Origin: Lepagella muris
GTDB taxonomy: Bacteria > Bacteroidota > Bacteroidia > Bacteroidales > Muribaculaceae
Assembly: GCF_004793975.1 (NCBI RefSeq)
Contig: NZ_SRYB01000001.1
Span: 237,916 to 301,915 of the forward strand
Direction of reading: 5' to 3'
Length of the DNA: 64,000 bases
Shown one piece after another: positions 27,389-35,776 of the stretch. Made by a program: the position numbers and the translations under genes. Position 1 is the stretch's first letter. Every line of letters begins with the position of its first letter. A model generated the notes under the pieces. The model saw only the letters and a program-made list of their open reading frames with translations, did not search any database and was not told the DNA's origin.

Positions 27389-27396
27389 CAAAATTA
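27389..27396 (-). promoter_or_regulatory. -7 promoter box of the HU gene
   Basis: On the minus strand the box reads TAATTTTGC, matching TAnnTTTG, about 37 bases before the HU start codon. This supports the start at 27352 and rules out the longer frame starting at 27433. Confidence 0.6.
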
Positions 27397-27436
27397 CGAA
27401 AAATCGCTGAATTTCGGAACGAATTACCTGCACAAC

Positions 27437-27452
27437 GCCGCCTTTTGGCGGC
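27437..27452. terminator. GCCGCC-TTTT-GGCGGC hairpin
   Basis: A perfect 6-bp GC stem with a TTTT loop between the HU and PcfJ-like genes, next to a larger hairpin at 27469-27506. Probably part of the terminator set for the leftward PcfK/PcfJ transcript, though it is also just upstream of the HU promoter. Confidence 0.5.
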
Positions 27453-27468
27453 CGAAATTTTTGGCAAA

Positions 27469-27506
27469 ATGAAGGTGACGGAGGTCTTATACTCCGCCAC
27501 CTTCAT
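27469..27506 (-). terminator. Terminator of the pcfK-pcfJ operon
   Basis: ATGAAGGTG-a-CGGAG (27469-27483) pairs with CTCCG-c-CACCTTCAT (27492-27506): 14 pairs with one mismatch and an 8-nt loop. On the minus strand it follows the pcfJ stop by 17 bases and is followed by TTTTGCCAAAAATTT, so it should end leftward transcription. Confidence 0.72.
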
Positions 27507-27523
27507 CGCTGATATGGCACTGG

Positions 27524-28798
27524 CTATGCTCTCTTTCTCTCTGCTATCATCTTCTTGTTGGCGTTGATGATACCTGCTATCTGCTCGGTGTACTCACATA
27601 TTCCGTTGGCGAAGGCTCGGCATTGGATTATGTGGTAGTCGTCAAGCGAGATTTCTATGGTGGCTATCTGCTTGTTGCCGATGTAGGCGGTGAGGGTCAG
27701 CGTACTTTCTTTAAGAAAATATTTGGCTGTACCGCAACATATAGATTGACTTTCACCGATTTTATAGTAGTCGTCGATAGTGTCGATTGAGTGGATTTCA
27801 ATCTCTCCGTCAGTCATTTCCATTCCGAAGTAGCGGGATTTGAGTTCCTCGAACTTGGCTTTATCCTTGATGGCTTGCTGACGTTCTTTCTCTCTCTGCT
27901 CCTTGATGTGCTGGCGGTTGACCTTAGCCACATATATGTCATGGGCTACTTTGAGGTCATTGGGTGCTATCAGCGAGGGAGAATTGAGGTCTCTGCCCAT
28001 ACGCTCCAACATCTTGATGTAGTCAAACCACATCTGCGGGTCTTTAACCTTGTAGCCGTTGCGCTTGGCTATCTTAATGGTATTCCAATACTTGTCAATG
28101 TCTGACTTATTGGCTGGTCTTGCACAAAGGTATCGTAACAATCCTATCTCGTTGGCTTTCATCAGTGTCTCGGCTTTTGGGTTGGTCAACAACTCTTGGA
28201 ACATAGTCACGGGGTGGATATGGTGGACTGAGTTCTTGAACCCGTTGCGCTTTATGGTGTCAGTGACCTTGATGCGTGGATATACCCATTGGTCTGAAAC
28301 GTACATATAGGCGTCTCCATCATTTCTGATTTCAAGTGGTGCGCTGAATGCAAAAGTATCAACATAGCAACCGAGAGTACGAGGGATAGCGACAACGGTC
28401 TTATTGCCTTTGGAGTCAATGAAATACTGTCCGATTTCAAGATAGGCGGGTTTCACTTTCATGCCCTTGCGCATTTCAACCATCATCAGGAACATTCTGA
28501 TTACCTGATAGTCTTCGATGGTGGTGATTACGTTGAAATAGGACTTTTCGCGGATAACACGCTCTTTTGTATCCTTGATTTCAATCTGAGTGCCACATTC
28601 GGGGCATAGGCACGTTCCGTTTCGGGTTTCCAGCCACTCATGACCGCATTTCATACAGGTACACATTCCGTTCTTCAACCGATAGCCATAGTGATTGATG
28701 GTGGAGTTGAGTGCCCAGTTCATTTGGGGAGTGGTGAGCGGGCGCAGTCGCCCACTCAGTTCCACTATATGCTGTTGCTTCTTATTGCGAGGTTTCAT
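27524..28798 (-). CDS. PcfJ-like protein
   Basis: A 424-residue protein of the PcfJ-like family found in conjugative elements. The N-terminal part has a zinc-ribbon pattern (CTCMKCGHEW ... CLCPECGTQI, residues about 47-70), followed by a long helical domain containing the family-like GRDLNSPSLIAPNDLKVAHD and SICCGTAKYFLKE. The gene lies 12 bp after the PcfK-like gene, the usual pairing. Its molecular role in transfer is not established. Complete at normal length. Confidence 0.8.
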   Translation of the reverse strand: MKPRNKKQQHIVELSGRLRPLTTPQMNWALNSTINHYGYRLKNGMCTCMKCGHEWLETRNGTCLCPECGTQIEIKDTKERVIREKSYFNVITTIEDYQVIRMFLMMVEMRKGMKVKPAYLEIGQYFIDSKGNKTVVAIPRTLGCYVDTFAFSAPLEIRNDGDAYMYVSDQWVYPRIKVTDTIKRNGFKNSVHHIHPVTMFQELLTNPKAETLMKANEIGLLRYLCARPANKSDIDKYWNTIKIAKRNGYKVKDPQMWFDYIKMLERMGRDLNSPSLIAPNDLKVAHDIYVAKVNRQHIKEQREKERQQAIKDKAKFEELKSRYFGMEMTDGEIEIHSIDTIDDYYKIGESQSICCGTAKYFLKESTLTLTAYIGNKQIATIEISLDDYHIIQCRAFANGICEYTEQIAGIINANKKMIAERKRA

Positions 28799-28810
28799 AT
28801 CCTTGGAGTT

Positions 28811-29260
28811 TTAGAAGTCGAAAAGATTGGGTTGAACATTGATTTCTGCTCCGGCTTTGGGAGCGGTGGCGGTCGGCTTGGGTTGAGCCTTCGGAGCTGA
28901 CTGCCGTCTGATTTCTCGGAGTTGCTCCTCCTTGTATTGCTCCATAGCCTGCTCTTTGAGTTCGGCTTTGTCCTCATCGGAGAGTTCCGGCTTGGATACC
29001 ACGATGTTGCAGTTGACTTTTCCGCCTTCCTCAATCTCATTCTCGTCGAAGTAATGAACCAATACGTTCATCACGGTAGCGTCATCGACACAGCACAGAC
29101 CGCTCTTCTGAATTTGTCCGCACAGATAGTTTACTGCGCCTTCCATACTCTTGGACGGGTTCGCCATCTTGATAGCGAATGTGGGTTCTGCGATGCAACG
29201 CTCTTGGAGCATCTGCTGCATAGCTGCGATTGCAGCGTTGTTGGATTTCATAGTAGCCAT
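28811..29260 (-). CDS. PcfK-like protein
   Basis: A 149-residue protein matching the PcfK-like family usually found beside PcfJ. The helical core contains PSKSMEGAVNYLCGQIQKSG and VMNVLVHYFDENEIEEGG; the C-terminus is Pro/Ala-rich and ends NLFDF, a short motif often seen in proteins that contact the replication sliding clamp. That last point is a suggestion only. Probable accessory factor for DNA processing. Confidence 0.78.
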   Translation of the reverse strand: MATMKSNNAAIAAMQQMLQERCIAEPTFAIKMANPSKSMEGAVNYLCGQIQKSGLCCVDDATVMNVLVHYFDENEIEEGGKVNCNIVVSKPELSDEDKAELKEQAMEQYKEEQLREIRRQSAPKAQPKPTATAPKAGAEINVQPNLFDF

Positions 29261-29272
29261 ATCAGTGTTATA

Positions 29273-29485
29273 TTAAAGGGTGAATAACCAAAAGATTATC
29301 ATTATTGCGGTTATAATGGATATTACCCAGCCCGCACCTCGGATTACAGGTCTGACCATCGCCCACACCAGAGTTCCGATTATTGCTCCGACGATGATAG
29401 CCGCCACCTTTGCAACCTTTTTTATTTGGTTGAACCTGAGGCTTTGAGCTTCGCTTTGACCTTTTATGTGGCTGTTTGTTTTCAT
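29273..29485 (-). CDS. Small membrane protein upstream of pcfK
   Basis: A 70-residue protein: basic, Gln/Ser-rich N-terminus (about 1-24) and two hydrophobic helices (about 25-45 and 50-69). It lies 12 bp before the PcfK-like start and is probably the first gene of that leftward operon. No family recognised. Confidence 0.55.
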   Translation of the reverse strand: MKTNSHIKGQSEAQSLRFNQIKKVAKVAAIIVGAIIGTLVWAMVRPVIRGAGWVISIITAIMIIFWLFTL

Positions 29486-30240
29486 CGTTGCGACTTTTTT
29501 TTATTTGTATATCACCATCGGTTTTCGCTTGCTTGACACCTCAAAGGCGTGTGGTGAACAGAGGGGATGTTCGCCCTTTGACGGAAAAATACGAGTGCAA
29601 AATGAAGTATTCGCCGGAGCTTACGGAGGCAAATACCATTTTGTGTCTGGAGATTTTTCAGTCAAAAGGCAAAAGAATATCCCCGGCACCACACGTTAAC
29701 CATTGGCAAGCAAGTTAAAATCGCTGTTGATTAGACAATAACAGGAGCCACGACTCCGGCACGGTGAAAACATACGGCTACATAATCACTATGAAAATTT
29801 CGTAATATTTAAATGTCTGTAAATAGAATTGTCCAGTCCCGGAAAGGCGAGTCTGTGATATGACGACAACGCAGGAAGGCGGCACATCACTGTCTCGGCC
29901 CGTGGACTGCTGCTAACGGAGAGTGGCGCAACGGCTCAAATAACGAACGATGGAGGCGGCGTAAGAACACGGAGTGGCTGATAGACTTTGCAGGTACAGC
30001 GAAGCAACCTGCTCAGGCTATCAGCCACTCGGTGTTTAGCCGACTCTTCAATTCTGATAATGCGGTCAGCGGTAGTGCCGGACTCGATCCAAACGCCGCT
30101 GACGGCATTGCCCAATACCTGCGATGCCTCGCTTGCGATTGCCAAAGTCGAGCCGTTGCGCTTATCGCAGTTTAGAATCGAATAATCCTACCGATTTGTA
30201 AGTGCCTGATTTTCGTAGTCTGTATGTCAGAAAAATTTCG
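29486..30240. other. Hairpin-rich non-coding region; candidate large structured RNA or DNA site
   Basis: About 750 bp without a credible gene but with long exact inverted repeats: CGTGTGGTG (29548-29556) with CACCACACG (29687-29695); GCGCAACGGCTC (29926-29937) with GAGCCGTTGCGC (30150-30161); inside that, GAGTGGCTGATAG (29972-29984) with CTATCAGCCACTC (30018-30030), GCAGGT (29990-29995) with ACCTGC (30007-30012), and GTCAGCGG (30065-30072) with CCGCTGAC (30096-30103). The 29926-30161 part folds as one closed, branched domain. Short frames inside are shadows. Confidence 0.6.
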
Positions 30241-30248
30241 TAAATTTG
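30241..30248 (+). promoter_or_regulatory. -7 promoter box of the first AlbA_2 regulator gene
   Basis: TAAATTTG, matching TAnnTTTG, preceded by AAATTTCG. Transcription should start near 30255, which makes the ATG at 30270 the first usable start and excludes the TTG at 30246. Confidence 0.6.
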
Positions 30249-30269
30249 CATTATAAAAGTGCAATAGAC

Positions 30270-31907
30270 ATGGATACGCCTTCATCTTTCAGCCTTGAAT
30301 TGCTGACAACATATAAAGAGAATTCCTTGCTTGAGGTCAAATCGGCCCGTGGCGGTCTGCCCAACTCTTTGTGGGAGTCTTATTCCGCTTTTGCAAATAG
30401 CGAGGGCGGTATAATTGTGCTTGGTGTAAAAGAAAACGCTAAGGATGGTTCGCTTTACGTCGAGGGTCTTGATGACGTGCATAAGTTGATGAAGGATTTC
30501 TGGAACATGGTGAACAACCGGCAGAAAGTCAGTTGTAACATACTGACTGACTCAATGGCTGTTCTTGACAAGATTGAAGGGAAAGATGTGATTGTAATAC
30601 GCGTGCCACGAGCTGAGCGCACTTCACGTCCGGTATATGTCGGTTCTGATCCACGCACAGGAACTTATCGCCGCAACTTCGAGGGCGATTATCATTGCTC
30701 AATTGATGAGGTTTCGCTGATGATTCGCGATTCTGCATTGGTGACGGATGACAATAAACTGCTGACCGATATTGATGTGTCGGTATTCTGTCCAGATACG
30801 GTAAAATCATATCGCAATATATTCAAACTCATTCGCCAAAACCATTTATGGAATAAAGAGGATGACGCGATGTTTCTGCGTCGTATCGGTGCCGTGCGTG
30901 AGGATAAGGATACCGGAAAGTTTCATCCGACCGTGGCAGGACTTCTTATGTTTGGCTACGAATATGAGATAACCGCAGTATTCCCCAACTATTTCCTCGA
31001 TTATCAGGAAAACCGCACCAATGGCATCTATGCCCGCTGGACTGACCGCATAACATCGCAGTCAGGTGACTGGAGCGGAAATGTGTTTGACTTTCTTCTG
31101 AGAGTAATTCCCAAGTTGCAGGCTGATTTGAAAGTGCCCTTCATGTTCAAAGGCAATCATCTGGATGAAGACACTCCATTGCACAAGACGGTGCGCGAGG
31201 CAACCGTAAACATGCTTGCTAACGCGGACTTTTACGGTCGTCGCGGCGTGGTTGTGCAGAAAGGAGTCGACGGTTTCAGATTCGCTAATCCCGGCAGTAT
31301 GCGTGTGTCGCTTACCGAAGCGATACAGGACAGCGCATCAGACCCACGCAACGGAGTGATGATGAAAATGCTTGCTATGGTAAAATACGGCGAGCGCGCC
31401 GGCAGTGGTCTTCAAGGTATTTTCAAGACGTGGCAGAGCGTGTATCACTGTGCGCCCAAACTGGAAGTGACTACCTCCGGAGGTGTTGACCGCACAACTC
31501 TTACCCTCGGCTTTGAAGGTCACCAGCCCGACATCGAGGCTATGAAACTTCTCTATGATAACCCGGATGAGCTTATTGAGGTAAGTGATACGCCGGAAAG
31601 TAAGGGAGAAAGCAAGGGAGAAAGTAATGGAGAAACAAACTATATTACCAAAAACACAGGACAAAGTAAGGGAGAAGGCATAAGTGTCGAACCCAATCCC
31701 TTACATAGTAATGGAGAAAGTAACAGAATAAGAGTTATCAGACTTTTATCGGACAATGGAAATCTCACGCTTCCTGAAATTGCAGATAAACTTCAGCTAT
31801 CTCTTGGCGGAGTTGAAAAAATCGTAAGACAGTTAAAGAAGGAAGGCAAACTGTCACGAGAAGGTTCTACCAAAGCCGGGAAATGGATTGTGAAACTTGA
31901 AGATTAG
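30270..31907 (+). CDS. AlbA_2-domain (Schlafen-like) putative transcriptional regulator
   Basis: A 545-residue protein: N-terminal AlbA_2 domain (about 15-130; ENSLLEVKSARGGLPNSLWE and FANSEGGIIVLGVKE are typical), a central region, a GHKL-like C-terminal ATPase-type fold (about 300-420; REATVNMLANADF, RFANPGSMRVSLTEA, KYGERAGSGLQGI), a repeat linker (SKGESKGESNGE) and a winged helix at the end (LPEIADKLQLSLGGVEKIVRQL). Such proteins are usually annotated as regulators or ATP-binding proteins; the true role is uncertain. A paralogue lies at 33762-35228. Own promoter at 30241. Confidence 0.78.
   Translation: MDTPSSFSLELLTTYKENSLLEVKSARGGLPNSLWESYSAFANSEGGIIVLGVKENAKDGSLYVEGLDDVHKLMKDFWNMVNNRQKVSCNILTDSMAVLDKIEGKDVIVIRVPRAERTSRPVYVGSDPRTGTYRRNFEGDYHCSIDEVSLMIRDSALVTDDNKLLTDIDVSVFCPDTVKSYRNIFKLIRQNHLWNKEDDAMFLRRIGAVREDKDTGKFHPTVAGLLMFGYEYEITAVFPNYFLDYQENRTNGIYARWTDRITSQSGDWSGNVFDFLLRVIPKLQADLKVPFMFKGNHLDEDTPLHKTVREATVNMLANADFYGRRGVVVQKGVDGFRFANPGSMRVSLTEAIQDSASDPRNGVMMKMLAMVKYGERAGSGLQGIFKTWQSVYHCAPKLEVTTSGGVDRTTLTLGFEGHQPDIEAMKLLYDNPDELIEVSDTPESKGESKGESNGETNYITKNTGQSKGEGISVEPNPLHSNGESNRIRVIRLLSDNGNLTLPEIADKLQLSLGGVEKIVRQLKKEGKLSREGSTKAGKWIVKLED
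31599..31718 (+). repeat. 12-bp tandem/dispersed repeat inside the AlbA_2 regulator gene
   Basis: AGTAAGGGAGAA-type units: three in tandem at 31599-31634 and further copies at 31665-31676 and 31707-31718. In frame they encode SKGE/SNGE. The length is a multiple of three, so unit gain or loss changes linker length without breaking the frame. Confidence 0.8.
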
Positions 31908-31965
31908 TAGAATCTCGATAATGATTTTTAACACCGGAAGTGTTGGATAATCGATGAAAAATCAG

Positions 31966-31973
31966 TAATTTTG
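31966..31973 (+). promoter_or_regulatory. -7 box of a candidate structured RNA
   Basis: TAATTTTG, a consensus match, placing transcription start near 31980, right at the first stem of the structured region. Confidence 0.55.
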
Positions 31974-31976
31974 CTC

Positions 31977-32142
31977 TCAGTCATGTCCCACATGGCGTAA
32001 GAACATTGAAATCTGTAGGAGTAGAGATAGGGAACGTACCCTGAATACTCTCGGACTAAATGACTGATGGATACGATACTTAATTTATAGTCCCATTGTC
32101 CAAGTGGGACCACGAGGACGGTAGAAATACCGTCCTTTTTTT
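31977..32142 (+). ncRNA. Candidate structured RNA or attenuator leader ending in a strong terminator
   Basis: TCAGTCAT (31977-31984) pairs with ATGACTGA (32060-32067), enclosing a smaller hairpin (GAGTA...AGGG/CCCT...TACTC near 32019-32050). GTCCCA (32090-32095) pairs with TGGGAC (32105-32110). The terminator AGGACGGTA-GAAA-TACCGTCCT (32115-32136) is followed by seven Ts. A small open frame starts 7 bp after the T-run, so this can be a free small RNA of about 160 nt or a leader that controls that frame by attenuation. I do not recognise a known RNA family. Confidence 0.6.
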
Positions 32143-32148
32143 GTATCT

Positions 32149-32328
32149 ATGGGTCAGCGTAACGGTCATACCTCGGAGGAAATGCAGAAGTTGCTGATAA
32201 ATCGTGAACGAGAGTTCTTCACCGGTAACAAGTATGAGCAGGACAGCATAAAACGGAACATCCGCTATTGGGAACACGAACGTGGCTTAGACAAATTGTT
32301 CCTCTACTGCGACCCAACAGAAGAATAA
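32149..32328 (+). CDS. 59-residue hypothetical protein after the structured RNA
   Basis: ATG-started frame encoding MGQRNGHTSEEMQKLLINRE followed by a charged helical stretch ending DPTEE. High content of Lys/Arg/Glu and no hydrophobic segment suggest a small soluble helical protein. No obvious ribosome-binding site. Its distance of 7 bp from a strong terminator suggests expression only on read-through. Function unknown; could also be fortuitous. Confidence 0.45.
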   Translation: MGQRNGHTSEEMQKLLINREREFFTGNKYEQDSIKRNIRYWEHERGLDKLFLYCDPTEE

Positions 32329-32516
32329 CCCAACTCAATGCGCCCTGACAAATCCAACCTATTTGTCGGGGTACATTATTATAATACAATATCAAGGGAA
32401 TGCTTATGATTTACTCCGAGAGTCTGGTTATGTTTTTTCGTCTGGATGGATTGAGACCTTAAACTCAAGTATCGGAAGCGAACTTAGCCTAATGGGGATA
32501 AAACGCCCAATAATAA

Positions 32517-33126
32517 TTAATCAAATATCCAATCACCTCCATTCTCACGAATGTGTTTTAGTTCAGATTTAGCATCCCAAGGGTCTGGATCATAGGGCTC
32601 ATCATAATCAGGAGAAGATGTTAATTCTATTGGTTTGTTTGGACTTAATTCAGAAATAGGTATTTGAGCTTTATCCCCATATTTTTCGACAATGACATAG
32701 TTTGAATTATATTCTATTCTTGTATATTCAAATGGAATTAGAATATTATTCATCGAAAACAGCATAGCCTTTCTCCAAAGAGCGCACAGTAAAGCGAGTA
32801 GAACATTCAGGAGCTGCAATTCCTTCATACTCTAAAGGTAAAACAAAAGTGCCTTTGCAGTTGATTAGACCGTATTGTAGTCGAAGATAAGGTGAAGCGG
32901 ATAATTTGTATGAGACAGGAATATAATTGCCGACTCTGACTAACGGCCAATCGCCAGTAAAATCATCTAACACGGTGGAAAATGAAGCCGGGATTACTAT
33001 GTTCCTTTCATTATCACAAAAACCTATTTTAGTTCCTGTGATAAATGGAATAAGGAATCGTTTGTCTTGCTTAAAATCGTATAGCAGACCGTCAATGATT
33101 ATTTTGGAAGATTTAATCTTTGGCAT
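32517..33126 (-). pseudogene. WG-repeat protein gene split by a frameshift
   Basis: Two overlapping minus-strand frames (33126 down to 32746, and 32828 down to 32517) form one protein when joined near 32746: the first ends ...KGYAVFDE and the second continues NNILIPFEYTRIEYN, keeping the WG-repeat spacing already seen as KIGFCDNERNIVIPASFS and YGLINCKGTFVLPLEYEGI. The change is a single frame shift just before a TAA stop. It is most simply a pseudogene, although a sequencing error or programmed shift is possible. WG-repeat proteins in gut bacteria are mostly uncharacterised. Confidence 0.6.
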
Positions 33127-33256
33127 ATTTGTGTTCTATGACAAGTCGTTTTTCCACTGTCTGACGGACATATTCTTCAGGGGTTTCCTTACGGATAGTG
33201 TCGTCTATATAATCCCGAATTTTGCCTTCGGGTGTTACTAATACTGTTTCAGCCAT
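33113..33256 (-). CDS. 47-residue fragment resembling a type I restriction subunit N-terminus
   Basis: The frame reads MAETVLVTPEGKIRDYIDDT followed by a TPEEYVRQ segment and KRLVIEHKYAKD. That spacing is typical of the N-terminus of HSDR_N-type nuclease domains, which normally continue for over 100 residues. Here it stops after 47 and overlaps the WG-repeat start by 14 bp, so it is likely a truncated remnant, perhaps still translated and coupled to the next gene. Confidence 0.45.
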   Translation of the reverse strand: MAETVLVTPEGKIRDYIDDTIRKETPEEYVRQTVEKRLVIEHKYAKD

Positions 33257-33733
33257 TCAGCTATATGTAAAGAAATCCCAATGAGAGTGCCACAGGCCGA
33301 CCAAAGCCTATTACCCTCAAAGGAGTTTCATATTATCTTGTTTATGATTTGGTCTATTAAGTGGCAGATGCAGAGCATCTATGAATGCAAAGTTAATACT
33401 TTTTTTCTGGCATTTTGTGTATTACGCAGCTATTACTTATCGACATTAGGTATCGTCGTTGTTCTATCTGATAGGTCCCAAAGGAAAATAATGATATAAT
33501 TATCCTTTTTGCATAGTACAATAACACCGCTTTACTCTCTAATCTGTAATGCATTATGCCCAAGATAACTCAATTTTACATACGTTCAAATTCATTGATG
33601 TGAATATTCGGTTTGCTTCGGATAATCGACCTCACGTTAATTACCCGGGATTATGATTTCTTTCGATGATCTCTTCCCATCTTAAAACTTGTAATAGTAT
33701 TTGGACAACAGAGGATTATTGGAGAAAATTTTG
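33257..33733. other. A+T-rich intergenic stretch
   Basis: About 480 bp between divergent genes. No protein-like frame, long repeat or strong hairpin was seen; it presumably carries the promoters of its two neighbours. Confidence 0.5.
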
Positions 33734-33741
33734 TAATTTTG
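33734..33741 (+). promoter_or_regulatory. -7 promoter box of the second AlbA_2 regulator gene
   Basis: TAATTTTG in the context AAATTTTGTAATTTTGC, very like the boxes at 30241 and 4042. It lies 21 bp before the ATG at 33762. Confidence 0.6.
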
Positions 33742-33761
33742 CATTTTAATAAGCATCAGAA

Positions 33762-35228
33762 ATGACGAAAGAAGAACTGGTCAACAAGCTCAACGATATA
33801 GAATGGGAGGATTTCGAGGTTAAAGAGGCTTCGGGTGGTCTCCCTAAATCCATGTGGGAAACGGTTAGCGCGTTTGCCAACACCGCCGGAGGATGGATTG
33901 TGCTCGGCGTGAAAGAATCAAAAACAGATTTCGGCTCCGTGTACAAAATCAAGGGTGTGGATAATCCCGAAAAAATGGAGCAAGAGATTATAACCACCTT
34001 GCGCTCGCGCACGAAGTTCAATGCCGTCATATCATACAGAACAAGCAAACATGTTATCGAGGGCAAGACTGTACTTGCTTTTGAGATCATGGTATCACCA
34101 CACAAGCCGGTAGCAATAAAAAGCACAGGAGAGGTATATGTTCGGTCTGGAAGTGGCGATGTGTTAGCGTCAGATTTGGAAGTCGATGCCATTGTTCGCG
34201 ATGCAGCGTTTGGCTCCCGATCAGAAACAGAAGTAGTGGGTAGTGGATTTGAAGATGTGAACTTAGAATCGTTGGCATCATATCGAAGTTATCTGCGGGA
34301 TTTCAACCGTTCGCTCTCATACCCTAATCTTAATGATGAGGATTTCTGCAAGAAAATCAATATCGTTTTAGGGTCAGGAAAATTGTCGTATGGCAGTTTG
34401 CTGATGTTTGGTAAACGCGATTCCATATTACGGGTTCTCCCAACATTTTGGGTGGACTATATGGAGATACCCGGCGAATCTTACAGCGAAGCGGCGCAAC
34501 GATATACCTATCGTATGCCGGAACAAGAGAATATTTGGGAGAGTTTTCAATTGATTATGCGCCGATTGCGCAACTTCGTGGATGCGCCATATATTGAGGG
34601 ACCGGACATATTTGGGACAGAAGATAATTCTCAACTCTTTTGTCTGCGTGAAGGCGTAGTTAATTTTTGCGCCCACTCGGATTATTTCGCTGCGGCCCAC
34701 CCTACAATCAGAGTGTTTAATGATAAGATTGTAATGCAGAATCCCGGTCGCTTTATTCTTGATGCGACTGAGTTTAGAAGCAGAGTGCTGTCTATGCCAC
34801 GCAATCCGAGTATCATTAAATTCTTCCGCCACCCCAAACTTTCGGAAAATGCAGGATATGGCATAGACAAGATTATCAGGTGGAAAGAATTAACTGGCTG
34901 TGAGGTTAAGTTTAATAGCGATTTGCTTATCTCCACTGTCACGTATCCACTTGCAAAAAACAATTCTCGCCAGACTATGCAATCCAGAAGTGAGAATGAG
35001 GAGATAAATGAGGAGATAAATGAGGAGATAAATGAGGAGATAAATGAGGAGATAAAAAAGGTATTAGACTTCATCTCCAAAAATCCAACCATAACCCAGC
35101 CCAAAATAGTATTGCAGTTTGGGTATTCAAAAAGCAAGGTAAATCGAATTATCGCTAAGTTACGAGAATTGGGTCTGTTAACTCGCGAGGGGTCAAATAA
35201 AACCGGACGATGGGTAGTAAAAAAATAA
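33762..35228 (+). CDS. AlbA_2-domain (Schlafen-like) putative transcriptional regulator, second copy
   Basis: A 488-residue paralogue of the 30270-31907 gene: AlbA_2 domain (about 10-130; DFEVKEASGGLPKSMWE, FANTAGGWIVLGVKE), C-terminal ATPase-like fold (REGVVNFCAHSDYF, VMQNPGRFILDATEFR, LSENAGYGIDKI), a repeat linker of NEEI units, and a winged helix (TQPKIVLQFGYSKSKVNRIIAKL) ending in the shared EGSNKTGRWVVKK, which matches EGSTKAGKWIVKL of the other copy. Two regulators of this type 2 kb apart suggest accessory cargo of the element. Role unproven. Confidence 0.78.
   Translation: MTKEELVNKLNDIEWEDFEVKEASGGLPKSMWETVSAFANTAGGWIVLGVKESKTDFGSVYKIKGVDNPEKMEQEIITTLRSRTKFNAVISYRTSKHVIEGKTVLAFEIMVSPHKPVAIKSTGEVYVRSGSGDVLASDLEVDAIVRDAAFGSRSETEVVGSGFEDVNLESLASYRSYLRDFNRSLSYPNLNDEDFCKKINIVLGSGKLSYGSLLMFGKRDSILRVLPTFWVDYMEIPGESYSEAAQRYTYRMPEQENIWESFQLIMRRLRNFVDAPYIEGPDIFGTEDNSQLFCLREGVVNFCAHSDYFAAAHPTIRVFNDKIVMQNPGRFILDATEFRSRVLSMPRNPSIIKFFRHPKLSENAGYGIDKIIRWKELTGCEVKFNSDLLISTVTYPLAKNNSRQTMQSRSENEEINEEINEEINEEINEEIKKVLDFISKNPTITQPKIVLQFGYSKSKVNRIIAKLRELGLLTREGSNKTGRWVVKK
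34998..35057 (+). repeat. Five tandem 12-bp repeats in the second AlbA_2 regulator gene
   Basis: GAGGAGATAAAT repeated five times (last base of the fifth unit differs), encoding NEEI-type units. The array is prone to slippage and changes length in frame. It sits at the same place in the protein, before the winged helix, as the unrelated 12-bp repeat in the paralogue. Confidence 0.9.
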
Positions 35229-35750
35229 TCTATCAGAACACTTGCTATAAATCGCTTCTGCCATTTCGCCTAAAACAATTCATATGAGTAGACAACATGG
35301 TTTGGTTCGGGCAATATATATACCCGTCAAACCATAAACCAATATATATAGCTGGGCAAAAGAGAAAATATAGGCTATGCTACAAAGATGGCTCGATATT
35401 TATTTTCTCATTGAACGATTGCATCATGGCGAGGGTAACCGGCTCAAGAGACTTGCCGTGAAATTCAAAGCACCCCATACGTTGTGATAATTTCCACAAT
35501 TTTCAGGACGTTGTATTATTGATGAGCCATCCTCACTTATTAAGTGATTTAATCCATTGGGCGATTATCTCTAATACCTCTGGAGAAACCCTTTCTTCAA
35601 TCCCTCCTTGTGTACGGATAACGCACCCACAAGGTCCGGATCCTTGACTTTCTTGTAAATATTACAGAAGTTTCGATTGGAAGTGAGCCAATGACAGTGG
35701 AAAACTGAAAATATACCCTTTTGGGTATGGTGCATGATGCATGGTATTTA
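35229..35750. other. Region with minus-strand coding remnants only
   Basis: No complete gene. On the minus strand, short readable stretches lack a full frame: one from about 35660 to 35540 containing SGPCGCVIRTQGGIEERV and ending KSLNK-stop, and one near 35480-35380 containing MGCFEFHGKSLEPVTL. Both look like the ends of decayed genes. An inverted repeat CCTTGTG/CACAAGG lies near 35606-35633. This fits the edge of a mobile element. Confidence 0.4.
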
Positions 35751-35758
35751 TAATTTTG
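35751..35758 (+). promoter_or_regulatory. -7 promoter box with upstream palindrome
   Basis: TAATTTTG, 18 bp before the ATG at 35777. A perfect palindrome, ATACCC-TTTT-GGGTAT (35713-35728), lies 22 bp upstream and could be an operator. Confidence 0.55.
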
Positions 35759-35776
35759 CATCAGAAAATATAATAT

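Noticed and set aside
29936..30185. Short frames on both strands within the hairpin-rich region
   Set aside because: Overlapping frames on both strands follow from the inverted repeats; no codon pattern or start signals.
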